Positions 11,640-24,599 of a DNA stretch of 64,000 bases are shown here, piece after piece. A program made the translations under genes and the position numbers. The notes under the pieces are model-generated. The model was given only the letters and a program-made list of their open reading frames with translations. It made no database searches and had not been told where the DNA came from. Origin of the DNA: Zhengitettix transpicula (taxonomy: Eukaryota > Arthropoda > Insecta > Orthoptera > Tetrigidae); assembly GCA_037074705.1 (NCBI GenBank), contig CM073590.1, forward strand, positions 220,626,746-220,690,745. Direction: 5' to 3'. Position 1 is the first letter of the stretch; each line of letters opens with the position of its first letter.

Positions 11640-12647
11640 ATTATGTAATTTTCTAAACACAAGTGTCAAGATTGGAGGTTTAAATATGTAACACAGAAAT
11701 CTTTATTACTACGTGTCGTTTTCATTGTCAGTTTTAATGTTCTGACACTCATATTGGTAAATCCTTTACACATTATGGCAAAAAAAAATTTTCTCGATAT
11801 TTAATGATACTTTAAATATCAGTGTAATGTTTTTTATGTTGTTTTTAAAATAATTTCTAGAATACTAATTAATTTTACCTATGACCGTCAGAATGTTCCA
11901 CCCTCGTCCGTCACTTCGAGGGAGAGTCTATGCCTGATCAAGCAACGAGTATTGCTGAAGGGCATTCTTTGTCAACAAAAATGAATGTCAGTAATCATTT
12001 AGTTCTTGAGGTGTTTATTTCTGTGACTAGCGTCGTTTGGTCATTTAACCAGTCATCCAGCAGAGTTTTGGCATCAGTTCATGTCGAAGGTTGGGATATA
12101 GAATTATATGCAAAAAAAACAACTTAGTAATTCCGTAATGAGACGGAAGTTGTGCAAGTGTTCCAGCGTTTCCTTTATTGCTGTATATAAATTCAGGAAC
12201 ATCCTGGGCAGGCTATCACCATTAACCATTGTTTTCCGTTTCCTTTCCTACTTTAGCAAGGAGAAAATGCTTCGAGTCCCTGTAACGCAGTTACTGGCCG
12301 TTCTCGAGAGCTATCGTGCCTGGGATAAGACGAAAATAAAACAAAGTCCTATCCCTCTCTTCCTCGCGTCGAGTGAAGAGGGCTTGGCCAATCCATCATC
12401 AAGTTCCTAGAGCACTCAGACAGGATGTCCTCCTCAAGGACACTGCAGGCGAAAGAAATTACATCATGAAATCAATCAAGGCACCTCGTTCGCCAGTTGA
12501 GCTGTATTCGCGACAGACATACATATTTGACCTAAGGTACATATTGATTCAAATTGGGCAAAAGCACATCTTACTTTATTGGGAATCAAGCGAATATCGA
12601 TTCCAGGAATTGTGCGGAAATGGAGAATGATGAAGGAATTATAGGGG
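11640..12647. other. No gene recognised
   Basis: Short open frames only, without domains. Nothing repeat-like was matched elsewhere in the window. Confidence 0.4.
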
Positions 12648-12876
12648 GCGTGGGACAAGTACCCAATGCCCGACCTACCTGATGCAGGTTTTTCTAGGGT
12701 TTTCCCTGCATTTCATTAGGCGAATGCCGGGTAGGATCCTTAAACCATAGCCCGGGGGCCCTAGTTAACCCTTGGCTACCTTCCTCTACCCTTCTTTTAA
12801 AATTCCTTCCTATGCTATTAAAGGGGAGTTGCCCAATGTGGATCACCCTCATGTAGCCTGTTGCCCTAAAAAAAAA
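12648..12876 (+). mobile_element. Family A retroposon, 5'-truncated
   Basis: Starts at GGCGTGGGACAAGTACCC, contains GGCGAATGCCGGGTAGGATC and ends CATGTAGCCTGTTGCCCT plus an A run. About half of the full unit; CTCATGTAG tail subtype. Confidence 0.85.
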
Positions 12877-12899
12877 CAGAAAGGAACTGGATTAGCTGG

Positions 12900-13095
12900 T
12901 ACCTACTGCCCGACCTACCTGATGCAGGTTTTCTAGTGTTTTCTCAGCATCATTTTTAGGCGAATGCCGGGTAGTATCCTTAAACTACAGTCTGGAGACC
13001 CATGTCTGCCTTGTTCTACCTTTCCGCATCTCCCCTTTCACTCCCTTTACAATGCTATAAGAGGGGAGTGACCTCTACGTGAATTACCCTATACA
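12900..13095 (+). mobile_element. Family A retroposon, older truncated copy
   Basis: Lies 23 bp after the poly(A) of the previous copy, in the same orientation. It is more diverged (GCCGGGTAGTATCC, TACAGTCTGGAGACCC) and has no clean A tail. Two independent insertions or an old tandem arrangement are both possible. Confidence 0.75.
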
Positions 13096-13099
13096 ATTC

Positions 13100-14550
13100 T
13101 TCTTCTTATATTTTCCTTTTTAATTAGTTTCCATTATCCATGATACAGTGATGTAAATATCGCAGTCTTCGCAATTATTTGCTATCGGAAACCAAATAAT
13201 ACCCACTTTTTTTTAGAGCAACAGGCTACATACTTGGGTAGGATGCTATCAGACTTTAAAAATTTTATGATCTGAAAAATATTGTCTTTTGTTTTATGAA
13301 CAATTTTTTCTTCTAAAATGAAGGTTTTAACGACTTTAATCAAAATGGTGGAAATATAGTATAATTTCATAATACACAGTCATCCTAATTTACTGGCAGG
13401 TAAAATACTGGGACTTTTAAAGTTTACAGACATCGAGTAATCAATTAGTAAGCAATTTATTAATAAATCGCCACAAAGTTTTATATTGAGGGTAATTTCA
13501 TAAATGTTATTTTTGAAATATTAACGGATAAACGAGTGGTTATTGGAAACAATCACTCCTTTATCGGTAAGTGCACTTCCCGGTTGAATCCATAGCTATT
13601 CAGTTCTTCTTTCTCCTTCATACGGCGCTATTATCAAGCGATTAGGGAGAGGGGAATTTTATGGGCCGGCAATTTCATCGCGTTGGCTATTACTCTCAGC
13701 CAATTGATTTTGAGAACCCTCCTTTTAAATTCAAATGGCCCTTAAATAGAAATAAACTGTAGTTGGGCATTTCAAGGTCTGTAAAATCAGATTATTTAGA
13801 TTTAGTTAAAAAGCGATGTTTCAACAAGCTCTAACTGAGTGTTTTAAGTTGATTAAAATTTTTCATTATAACGTTGACACTTCTACGAGCTTCAGCTGGC
13901 TCTCTGTAACGGATCTGGATTACTTTCCCGGGCTGTCGTGTTAATCTTCTGAAAGGAAATATGCCGGAGCTCGCGTGACATCCATAGTCTTCTCATTAAA
14001 ACAATTTATGTTCTCCAATTTATCCAACTCAAAATAAATATATAAAAGACTGAAATGGCTTAGCGGAACTGAAGAAACAGACACGCGAGTTCAAATTTCG
14101 TCTGACAAGTTGATTCGAATTCACACACAAAAAAAATTGTACACAGCAACACACGATGAAGTGTTCCAAAAAATAAACTTGGAGGAAGACGAATAAAGAC
14201 CATTTTATTACCTAGAAGCAGTAACTTTTTTTAAAAAAAATTAATGCAGGGATTGATTACCAAAATAAAGAAGAATCTGGTTGGAAAGGAAGGTGCAGTT
14301 TAATTAATACCGACAGTAAAAACAAGAATCATTAACATATTCAAAGAAAGAAGTGATTGATGAAGTGCAACTAATCCATTTGTGTTATCGACTTAATATG
14401 GAACGAGGTGATCATCCGTTTGTACAATGTCAACATGATTTTGTCATAATTTACATAGTTGAAAATTAATAACATATAATGGCCAAGGAATCAGTTAAGA
14501 ATTAATTATAAACAAAGACTACTTGCACATAGGTATAAAAAATTTTTACA
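13100..14550. other. No gene recognised
   Basis: AT-rich low-copy sequence. No coding domain, box or terminal repeat was recognised. Confidence 0.45.
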
Positions 14551-14552
14551 AC

Positions 14553-14587
14553 ACTACGTTTCTTCCACAATCTTTCGACCTCATCAA
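14553..14587 (-). ncRNA. Degenerate hammerhead-like core
   Basis: The minus strand reads TTGATGAGGTCG, a spacer, then GAAACGTA followed by GTGTTG. One core base differs (C to T) and stem II is poor. Probably a decayed Penelope-like end. Confidence 0.4.
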
Positions 14588-14599
14588 ATGTGCACTACA

Positions 14600-16870
14600 A
14601 ATAAACTGAAGCAATGATGTAACAAAGAGGAGACCAAAGAGGTTACTTGAGAATAAAGTTACAAGTGTTGTAAAGGTTATTTGGTTCGGTTTTAACTTTA
14701 ATGGATGAACAATTAAATTTATGGTGTAACATTTAGGCGTTGATCTCACATAAAATGTTATTTCATAATTTAGTGTTGTTACATTATTCCAATCATTACT
14801 GTAGTTATTTTATTAAACATTTTTACTGGAAATCGAATTTTTGTCGGAAGCTTCTTTTAAATAATAATAAAATAAATGTTATTTTAGTCGAGTTTTTAAT
14901 GCCATTTTAATTTGTCCTATGTAATTAATATTAAAGTCTTAACAGAAAATTTGATGTATTACATAATTCTCATCTAAATTATTGAAGTAATATTTTATAT
15001 TGAATGATAAAAAATTGGGATTTTTATATATTATTCAATGTTGTAACTTTTAAATAATTCAATTCATTTAAAATGTATATTCCTTATGAATAGATGAATA
15101 TGGGTAAATTAGTAGGAGAGTTGATTTTGTGCAGTCTTGTGCTGATATATTTTTGGATAAAAATCTTCCTGATAAAAATTATCGATCAAAAAGTGTGGAA
15201 CTATTTTTATGTTATTATTCTGGAAACTTGGATGGGAAAGATGAATCAGTTTAACGTCGGTTTGAAAAGTCAATTAGTTTATTTTACCTTTCACTGAAAC
15301 GGAGACATCCAGAAAATTAAGGGAGCATTTACTTTTTTTATTTGATATATGAATTGAAGGTTTGGATTATAATTATTCTTGCCTCTAGTTGATTCTCAAC
15401 CTCTTTGATCTTTCTGTTACGTTGACGACACGTTCTTGGGTTGTATCTGAATTTTTGGTTGATCATTTAATCAATGTGTTTTATAATTATAGAAGCAATG
15501 GTAGACATATAAAATATTATTGTCACCTATCAAACTGCATTTGGACAAGTTCCTTGTTCGAAATGAAAGGAGATCCATATAGATGAAAGATCTTCGGAGG
15601 AAAGCGAACATGATCCGACACATTCTGAGAAGAAGCTGAATGCTGCATTAGGTTATTAAAGAACAAATCAACGTGAAGAATTACGTTCGTGGACTCGGAC
15701 ACATTCAGATTGAAACCCACAAAATTCTAAGTGACGAATATATGATAATGGGGCACGTAAAAAGCCTATAATACACTTATGTAAGCGTATAGAAAGTGGA
15801 AATATGCAGTATTTTGAATTAACGGAGTAAATCATTTCAATCTAAGCTATCATTTCTTTCCACTTCTATGGATCAGGTAGACAACCAATGTCTCTCGCCA
15901 ATATTCTGCAACGCAAAACTTGTACGTGTCAAAACCACAAGTTAATTTTTAACCTCCAAACGGCGAAGAACTTTCAATATTTTCTCAATTTTTAAATTAA
16001 TGAAATTATTAACCCATATTATCTGATTTTCTTGAGTAATGGATTACACGATGGTCATCCACGTGGCGGCATCTCGCCTTTAATAACACAGGAAGGGAGG
16101 TTCATGCTTTTAATTACCTTTAAGTATTTGTTCTTGATTACACACACACACACACATAGCTACGTTTTGTTTCGCATCGTGTGTAAGTGGGACGCCTTCG
16201 CTGACCTAAGCACAAATTTGAGAATTAGTCATTCATGTGAGTAATAAATTGAGAAACATCGGAAGGGGAAGATGAGAGATGCGGTCTGCAGATAGCTTAA
16301 AAGTTTCCAGGTTTTCGTGGAAGTTCGCTTGATGGATACCGAACCTAGACAGAGGCTCATTCAAATCCCGTCCTGTGCGCTTGTCTTTGTATTTAGGACA
16401 GCGCTTCTTTGTGGATTGTAGCGCCGCTGTTTCAGCACGTGAAAGCAAGAAGAACAGCTCACGCGATCGTGGAAAGCAAAATTCCTTGCAGTTCTACAGA
16501 TCTTATGAATTCAAGAAAATGTGATAATTTCGTCTGGGAATGCGGTAGAGTGGAAAAAAAACTGAAAAGGTTGAAACCGACGAGTCGAAAAGTTTGTCTT
16601 CATGGATGAAGGAATGATAGACCAATTTAGTCATTTAATCATTTCTAGCCGATTGTCGGTGCATTAAGCATTCCTTCGGCGTATACCAACCAAAACATTT
16701 AATACGCCGTACATGTTTCCTTCTCATGTTTTATTTCACGTAAATATGCTACATACTATGAATAACGTTACGACGAAGGTAACGCGAGGAACGGCGCTTC
16801 TCTGGTTGAATACCAAATAGTAGGAAATACCTTTAACCGTTACTCGCCAAAGGAAGTACTATTAAAGACT
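14600..16870. other. No gene recognised; CA microsatellite at 16139-16155
   Basis: Very AT-rich to about 15.4 kb. Open frames are short and lack domains. Confidence 0.45.
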
Positions 16871-16880
16871 AATGAATAAC

Positions 16881-17290
16881 GGAGTTAAATAACTTTTAGA
16901 CTGTACTGAATCGCCGCGTAGACAATTTGGACACGTTAGCTGTACTTATGAAAGGAAGACCGTCAACGACAGCTGTGGACGCACGACAGAAAAATGTATA
17001 TACTTGTTTCGGAGGATTGACCTCAAATTTATTTAGCAATGCATATTGAATCCTAAAGAATGTTGTCAGGGATGAATTACGCGAGGGAGAAAATCTACGC
17101 AAAAACGAATAAAATTATTGGTTCCATTTTAGTGGGTTGTTTTCGGAACAATGGAGGTGAAGATAAAAAAAAAGTTAGGAAACAGTCACACGGGTAGTGA
17201 ACAGTAGGTCTAATAGTGAGATAAAGACGAATGCTAGTTACAAAGCTAGGAAAATGTTTTGTTATGATGAGCAGTTTTTTTAAGCATATA
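16881..17290 (+). repeat. Unclassified repeat family C, copy 1
   Basis: Aligns in order with 19756-20115: GGAGTT-AATAA, CTGTACT-ATGAAA, AAGA-CGT-AAC, CAGCTGT-GAC, GGAGGA-TGACCTC, ATTTATTTAGCAA, CGAGGGAGA and TTTCGGAACA. Orientation is the same. I do not recognise the family. A minus-strand open frame (16896-17102) is not clearly conserved in the other copy, so coding is unproven. Confidence 0.7.
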
Positions 17291-17516
17291 CAGCAATAAA
17301 AAGGAAATTTATTCAGAAGTAGATTATTTCGAATTATTTTGGAATAAAATTTAGAATGAAATACTCTATAACGGGGCTTATGGGAAGGGAACGGCTTTCT
17401 AGCCTATCTTGGCCAAAGCCAGAAAATACCCGGGACTCCCGAGAAAGTTCCAAGAAATATCACTGAGAAAATAATTCTAATGATCATTACCAATTAAGTT
17501 AAATAGATATAAAAAA

Positions 17517-17869
17517 CAGTTAATGACCTTTTACAGGCACTTTATTTTTTATTTATACCGTTACGACGTTTCGATACAAGTTCGTATCTTCTTCAGGTAT
17601 TATCCAAGTTATTACAACAAATTAGCACTACAAACAATTTCAATATCGATAAATTCACAAAGTTTTTGAAAACGGGCCCGAGGCACAGAATTCACTGCAG
17701 ACCAATGAGATTGTGCCTCGGACCTGTTTTCAAAAACTTTGTGAATTTATCAACATGTAGTACTAATTTGTTATAATAATTTGGATAATACCTGAAGAAG
17801 ACACGGGCATGTATCGAAACGACGTAACGCTATAAATGAAATAAAGTGCCTGTAAAAGGTCGTTAACTG
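17517..17869. mobile_element. Family G foldback with two hammerhead-like cores
   Basis: A long inverted repeat: the left arm starts CAGTTAATGACCTTTTACAG and the right arm ends with its complement near 17869. The middle is a further inverted segment around CACAAAGTTTTTGAAAAC. Each arm carries one core: minus at 17565-17596 (GATAC loop GTATC, GAAACGTC) and plus at 17792-17823 (GACAC loop GTATC, GAAACGAC). Architecture fits two Penelope-like ends joined head to head. No coding sequence inside. Confidence 0.85.
17565..17596 (-). ncRNA. Hammerhead-like core with GTC cleavage-site triplet
   Basis: CTGAAGA, one unpaired A, GATAC-gaactt-GTATC perfect 5-bp stem, then GAAACGTC. TAC before the core can pair with GTA after it (stem I). 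This is among the best-preserved cores in the window. The extra A between CTGAAGA and the stem differs from a textbook hammerhead. Confidence 0.6.
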
Positions 17870-18014
17870 ATTTATTAATTAAAAAACTGACGTGCAATAA
17901 AAACTTTAAATAGATATACAGATAATTGAATTTATATTATGTTCAAAGATTTTGAATTCACCATTGGAAAAAGAGTTTCTAACAATTAAAACCTCCGAGT
18001 TGAAGGAGATTTAA

Positions 18015-18185
18015 TTATTAATGAGAAAGATAGCCAAATACAGTCCAAAGAAGTGATAATATAAATACCATACAACGTTTCTGGGATCCTTGTCCGTTTC
18101 TTCAGGTGCAACGAAGAGCCTAGAGCGACACAACTGCACTCGTCAGTTGACAAAACTCAAAAGCGACGAAAACGTAACGATAATG
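18015..18185. mobile_element. Family B element, single arm
   Basis: Carries GATAGCCAAATACAG, the AAATACCATACAACG block and a minus-strand core at 18074-18105 (CTGAAGA ... GGA-loop-TCC ... GAAACGTTG), then the inner family B segment to GACAAAACTCAAAAG. No right arm follows. Confidence 0.8.
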
Positions 18186-18189
18186 GCAG

Positions 18190-19755
18190 AGCAGAAGTTT
18201 GAAAAATATGTTTAATTATTAAAATATGAAACTAAAGAAATCAACAAGAAATAATATATAACTAGACAGTGAATTGATTCACTTTCAGTTATTTTGTCAG
18301 AAACGAGTTCAAGCCTTCCCAACGCAGCCTATTACAGAATTGTCTGATCCACGAGCGATGTTTCCATGTGAGGCTGTCTTGAGCACGAATGAATATTCAC
18401 GGTTGATTAATATAACGGTACTACTTTATCGCTGATTACGACCTCGGAAATAGAAACATCGCTAACCCGCGGTGATGAAGACATGTCTGCGTCATAGCCT
18501 AACGTAGCGAAGGCTATGCGCTTCAAGGCAATAATAATTTTTCCTCTTCGTGTTGACCATGGAGAAAAAGAAAGTGTTGTTACTTCTACTACATCTCGCG
18601 AATGAAACACCACGAAATTGCGATGTTCATCACACCAACGTGATGAGTTTTACACATTAACCCAGTGTGGTAGAACCTTCGGTGCGCTGACTGTGAACTT
18701 TAGATTCGTGTGGTCGTTTCCTATTACACAACAATGACAATTTTAATTGATGAACAATCAGGGCAGGGCGAGTATGATCGGAAATATTACAGTCAAAGAC
18801 GTCTCAAGGCTGTCGCCCACGCCTGGTAGCTCTGCCAAAGACGGTCTTTATTTGTACCTACAGTCAATAACCGGTCCTCCATACTCGAAGGTGCGGCTGA
18901 CTATACCTGCCAAATGAAAAACACAAGACCACGTTCACAAACCACAGAGATATTATGAATCTGATTTTGCCTATTGAGGAGGACATTAGATGAATTCTTA
19001 ACGGCTGATAAGTTAGCAAAGGCAATACCTTCCTTATTAAATTTAATCTCTTTTACAGTCATCAGATTTCGTAGTTTCATCGGTTCTTGATCGTTTCCTT
19101 ACTTTCGTATAAGTGTTCCCTGGTCGAGGGTGCCCTAACTATAATCGCATATTCCCCACTACTTAGTCAAATCTTCTCAGGATGCAAAATAGACTCCTAT
19201 ATTTTCTTCATCATTTCTCTCCATGTAATCTTCAACATTCATCTGCAGTATGACTTTCAAGAATGTCCAGTCTTCATCTCTTGGATTTTCCACATGTCCA
19301 TGTCTCTCGTACAATCCCATACTCCAAGCTCCCAAGTCGAAGGTTTGGTGAATACGCTTATAATTTGGTTTTGTGAGAAACTGTGAGGAAAATAATAGCC
19401 GTGGAGCAACCAGTTGGCAGCTACGCATTTGGCAACCATCACGTGTATATATTTTTCAGTGAGTCAGCGGTCGCATCGATGCAATGTGTTGGACTCTGTC
19501 ATTACAAATGTGAAAACACGCAGATATAGCGTCAAAATTGACTATTTCAACTCATCGAAAAGTGCTGAAAATAAAAAAAAATTCGTAGTATGAATTGACA
19601 TTTCACCACGAAAAATCATCTGCTGCCTACAGACATTAAATTCTATAAACAAAGCTGAAGAATAAAATCCGCCAAGAGATGATGAATAATCTTGAGGTTT
19701 TATGAAGTAGGAGAAGTAGCTTTTTGTACAAATGCATTTCATAATTAATCAAAAA
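18190..19755. other. No gene recognised
   Basis: A pair of overlapping frames at 19087-19428 (99 and 83 codons on opposite strands) have no domain and are not called. Confidence 0.45.
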
Positions 19756-20115
19756 CGGAGTTGAATAATGTTAACTCTGTAGTGAACATTTAGGTCTGAG
19801 AGGGGTTTAAAGTGACATTTGGGATCCTAAAATTTCGCCACTGTCTGTACTATGAAAGCAAGATCGTAAACACCAGCTGCAGACACATTTGGGGCAATTG
19901 GGACGAAACATGTCTATTCCTGTTTGGGAGGACTGACCTCGAATTCATTTAGCAAAGGTTGTTGAACCCTCCAACTGGATGACCTACACGAGGGAGACGA
20001 CCAAAGAAAAACCCGAGTGTTTCCGTACTAATTAGGATGATTTCGGAACAGTGACGGGACAAAATCACGCGCAGAGACTGTTTTTTGCAAGAGAAATGTA
20101 ATTTTGTAAAATCAT
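19756..20115 (+). repeat. Unclassified repeat family C, copy 2
   Basis: Second copy of the 16881-17290 repeat, same orientation, about 2.9 kb downstream. It is interrupted by small indels relative to copy 1. No terminal repeats were spotted. Confidence 0.7.
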
Positions 20116-20119
20116 ACTT

Positions 20120-21983
20120 AACGAATCCTGACGATCACGTTGTCTGTTAATGATAGATTGTATCAAAGAAGTATCAACTGAAGGGGAAGAATTTTTTTTT
20201 TAATAACTAATCATCGAAGTCGGTTTAATACCTTTTTACGTTACGAGACATAGGGCTGGTGTGATGATAATTCTGATCTTTTCTTTTTTCTCTTAACATC
20301 TTATTTTCATTTAAATATTTGATTTATATACTGAGGCTATACACGTAGATCAACATAATGTCTGATCCTTCACATGTTTATTATCCAGCTGATTTCGAAT
20401 CCCGGCACGGAAAGACCTGGCTCTCAGTACAATTTATAGGGTGGGGATTCTTCTAAGGTTACCTAGTCATAATTGGGGGAGCTGATTCCAGGGTGGAAAG
20501 TTGGCGCATCGCCGGAACACGGCGTCTTTTTCAGATTATGTTCATTGGGGACCTTGAAACAAAGTTTTTTGTATTAATTTTAATTACAATTATTGGACTG
20601 TTGAACTAAGTAAAGATCAACCAATTACCGGACATAAATCAATTTCACATGCTCCGTCTTGTTGATGATTTGAGTGGGAAACGGCGGAGTGTAGAGTAGG
20701 AGATCTGAGACGTTGTAAAGTAGCTGTATTATTGTATGGGGCGCGTACACATTGCGGAGTTAATTTGTGTCTTGAGATTTGGCTTAATGGACGCTAACTG
20801 GTTGTACAATGGCGCTGTTTCTCTTAAGTGGGTCGCGCGTGCCAGCTCGGACTGTTGTGAGGCGGTCCACTCTACGGACACGCGAGGTAATTGCTCACTT
20901 CGTCCTCACCACTCACTCACTCCTCAGTCATAAACAATTTACATTCCTAAATAACAACGCTATCATCACTACTGGAGATTTAAGGCTTACGAAGCCTTAT
21001 TAAGTGGCCAAAGGCTTTCTCTTACTAATTGCGTTGCTGAGTTATCAAGGACCAACGTCAAAACATTATAGAATACCGTTTCCCTAACATATATACATTT
21101 CTGGAATATTTATTATCTTTCCAAGCATTTTCTTACATCATTTCCAGATGAATATAGCGCAGGTCTTAGCAGACACTCTGCTCTCCTCGAAGTCTCCATC
21201 CTCCAAATTACGTGTCCAAGGCACTGTGTTCTCAAAGGCTTCCTCCCACTCAATTCCAATTAAATACATCACGTCCAATTTGTGGAATCTATGTTTCGAA
21301 TAATTACAGTGCGATTAAAATTAGGAGGAGCTTGAGGCTTCCGCTTGAATGATTCTTATATATAAATTAATAGTATTGTCTTGTCTGACGAAGGTCTACA
21401 TCGTGACCGAAAAATATTTATTTTTAACTATCGTTTATTTAAATGTTTGCCTGTTTTTTGGCTGTCCTATACTCCAACTTAACTTATTTCTTAAGTATTT
21501 CGCCTTTCAGGAAAATGCTATTCTTTCTAGTATAACATCATATAATTTACGAAACTCATATGCTTAGCTCATTGGACTCGCATTGTGATTTAAGACTAAG
21601 GGGGGGTAGTCCATTCTACCTGGTCACTCAGCCCTGGGGACGGGGTGCTCGGAGAACGATATTATATGGGTCGCTCTGAGCTCGGTCGCTCTAAGCACAG
21701 CGCTATTCTAAATTTTCTCCGTTAGGTGAAGACTCTATGACTAATATAACATGCGGGAACATATAATGAAATAGTCTGACTGTCCTCTTGTTTGCTACTG
21801 TTGTTGAAACATTCTTCACTGCGTTTCGTATATATTCGTATAAGAATTTTACGAGTATTTCACTGTCTCAGTAAAGAGGAAAAAAAGAACAAAAGTGGAG
21901 GATGAAGGGCAAAGGGAAAGGTAGATATACAACAGAGAGAAAAATCAGGAAAAATGAGAAAATCGGTACAGGACCATAGACAT
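20120..21983. other. No gene recognised; possible SINE trace at 20391
   Basis: TTTCGAATCCCGGCACGG at 20393-20410 resembles a pol III B box region, but no A box at the right distance was seen. The 21570-21720 stretch is GC-richer without a recognisable element. Confidence 0.4.
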
Positions 21984-22000
21984 AGAGAGAGAGAGAGAGA
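21984..22000. repeat. (AG)n microsatellite
   Basis: AG dinucleotide run of about 17 bp. Confidence 0.9.
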
Positions 22001-23225
22001 TATGCTTCTATAGCGTTCTTATTTGGGTCCTAACTGTTCCACCTGCTCTCAATTCGACTACACCATCCTCTTCTTCTTCATGTAAAAAAAGTATCAATTA
22101 TCCAACAGTAAACCGGAAAGGAGAATAGGCCACAGAACGCTTTTATGCACATGTTGTATAATTAATTACTCCTGTTCTAGAGTTCCGTTACTTTTCACGC
22201 TAACGCCACCTTCAAGAAAACATATTTATTGTCTTCTTCTCCACGTCATGCAGACTAAACTACTGGTATGATTTACCCTGCATTATGAGTAGTCTGCCAT
22301 TGTTTCTGAGCGTAAAATAGTGAAGTGCTTATGAATAATGTATAACTACCCAGAAGAAATATGTCAACTTGCACGGCTAAGTACTAAGTGCTGCTTTCTG
22401 TCGCTCTCGTAAGAATTCGAAAGACAAATATCCATTCTTCATTCAGATAATTGGTGGGTAACGTTTTTGAGAAACCGTTTATAGAGGATGTTGAAAACAG
22501 AAATGGGGGTGTAAGCCACACAATGGCCAAATCTGAAGTGTAAAACTGACAATGAATCCCACAAACTTTTTGGCTTGGAAAAAAAGGCAAAAGAGATTAA
22601 ACGTGGCCTTGAAAACTTGCGGAATACTAACGTTGTAATTAATAGAAAATATTATTTTAAATAATGAAATAATAGTTTAATAAAATATAAGATTGTATTT
22701 TTATAATCAATTACAGAACAAACAATCATGTTATTCTTTTAAATCAGAGGATATTTGGGTCGTGTGTCTGAGTCAATTAACACTCGTTTATTTTAATGCG
22801 TTCTCCTGATACGGAGGTCTGCTCCAGTATTTGGGTATCGTGCTAAATATGTGGCAGAGTAATTAGCCCTTATAGCACGTAACAAGTTTCATTTCATCCC
22901 TACTAACCTACAAATATTTGCCTGCTCTCGTCGTTTCTTACGCTGTTAGCGCCCTTTGGACAGTTTCAGCGTCCCCTTGTTTTGACTAACGTCACAACTA
23001 GCACCAGAAAATCTGACGTGTTCCTATTTTCATGGATTTCAGTCTTTGTTCAAGTCACGAACTTGACTGACACATCAACGCCGACCGAGTTCCTGCCTTG
23101 CCCTACGAACGACTGCCGTTCCATAGTCCCAAAATAAGGTTGTAATGCATTACAGCATATATAATATTTAATACATTTAATATCAAATAATACCCAAAAA
23201 ATCCGCGTCACAAAGGACCTACACA
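22001..23225. other. No gene recognised
   Basis: AT-rich low-copy sequence with short domain-free open frames. Confidence 0.45.
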
Positions 23226-23250
23226 ATATATATATATATATATATATATA
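23226..23250. repeat. (AT)n microsatellite
   Basis: Lies directly at the start of the C-rich array element and may be its target or its end. Confidence 0.9.
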
Positions 23251-24570
23251 CTAGCTGAGTGATCGGCGTTTCCCGGGTATATATAAATTAACCCGTAATA
23301 GGAATTGATTCGACACTAAACATGAAATAAACATTTCATTTAACCGGCACCAATAACACCAGTGTTTGGAACGTTTACGCATTCACATTCTCTTACCCGA
23401 CCTACCCCCTAGGCATCTAACTTCAAATAAGCCATGGCGATGGTTAATGGTATTCGGTAATTCTCCTACTACATAAACTAAAATTTTCTAAAAATCACGA
23501 TGAATTTATCCAGAAAAAATACTCACAAACGTAATAAAGTTTAAAAATACTCTCGGTACCTTAAAGGAGTAAAGAAATGCAACCTCTAACTAAATATAAA
23601 TCAAAATATAGACGATGACCTAATAAAAAAATTACCCGGTAACTTATGAGAGTCAAAAGTACTCGGGTATCTTTTGTCATCCAAATACACATCCACGTGA
23701 ACGATCTTAAAATTTCATTAACCACCATGGTTAATGCGAGAATTAAACTCAACGACTCCTATAACCGCGGAATCAACACTAATAACGATCTTTTTGTATT
23801 CCTTTTTATGTAAACCCTGTTCACCACCACCCGTACGGTAATGCTATTTCCCTTCCTTGGCTATTGAAGTTGAAATTAGACGTTTAAAATTCTTGAATGA
23901 CACTATCAAATTAAGTGACACCGTAATCGTTTTAGTTGTCGCTAATAATGGCCGTTTAGGAATGTTTTTAAAATTTCACCCCCTTCACCCCCGCCCCTAG
24001 AGCCGGTTGGTGTGTCTTAACCCCTCAGTGTTTTTCCTGGGAAGTAAGTAACATGGGTATAAAGTTTGGTACAAATTGGTCTACGGATTTAAGATTGTAA
24101 ACGGAAATTTGTATGGCCCCCTTCCACCCCCACTCCTAGGGGCTGAACTGCATCTTCTCGAGTATGGTAAATATCAGAATTAAACTCATTGATATCTGTA
24201 ACCCTGAATTTGACATCAATATCGGTTGTTTCGCGTTATTTTTATTTAACGTCCCTCCACCCCTTCCCTTATTGGTGCTTTAAGAGGTTGAAACTATACA
24301 CTAAATACATCTCGAAAGAAACTATTGATCACATAGATCCCAATAAGTAATTAATCAACGCTAATATCGGCTGTTTTAACATTTTTTTTATATTTCACCC
24401 CCTTCACCCGTTGTGAACTGCCTAACGCTTCGAAAGGTCGACAGAAATATTCACGGCGGTGCGCACAATAACTCAACAAAGTTTTATCGCAATCGGATGA
24501 AAGGTTTAGGAGCGCATAGAGGACACACAGACACACACACAGAGACATTTATTTGGATATATATAAAGAT
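23251..24570 (+). repeat. Degenerate C-rich tandem array inside a dispersed repeat
   Basis: C-rich blocks (for example TTCACCCCCTTCACCC) recur at about 23825, 23978, 24118, 24250 and 24397, a spacing of roughly 130-155 bp. Each is preceded by similar text (AGAATTAAACTCA, then AATATCGG-TGTTT or AATAACG). The element opens with CTAGCTGAGTGATCGGCG next to an AT run and closes with AATCGGATGAAAGGTTTAGG, a CA-rich stretch and an AT-rich run. This look is typical of a widespread class of insect dispersed repeats; I do not assign a superfamily. Monomers are too diverged for a recent satellite. Confidence 0.6.
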
Positions 24571-24599
24571 ATATACATACAGTTTTGTGTGTACCAATG

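Noticed and set aside
21570..21720. SINE or tRNA from TTAGCTCATTGGACTCGC
   Set aside because: A-box resemblance only; no B box at the right distance.
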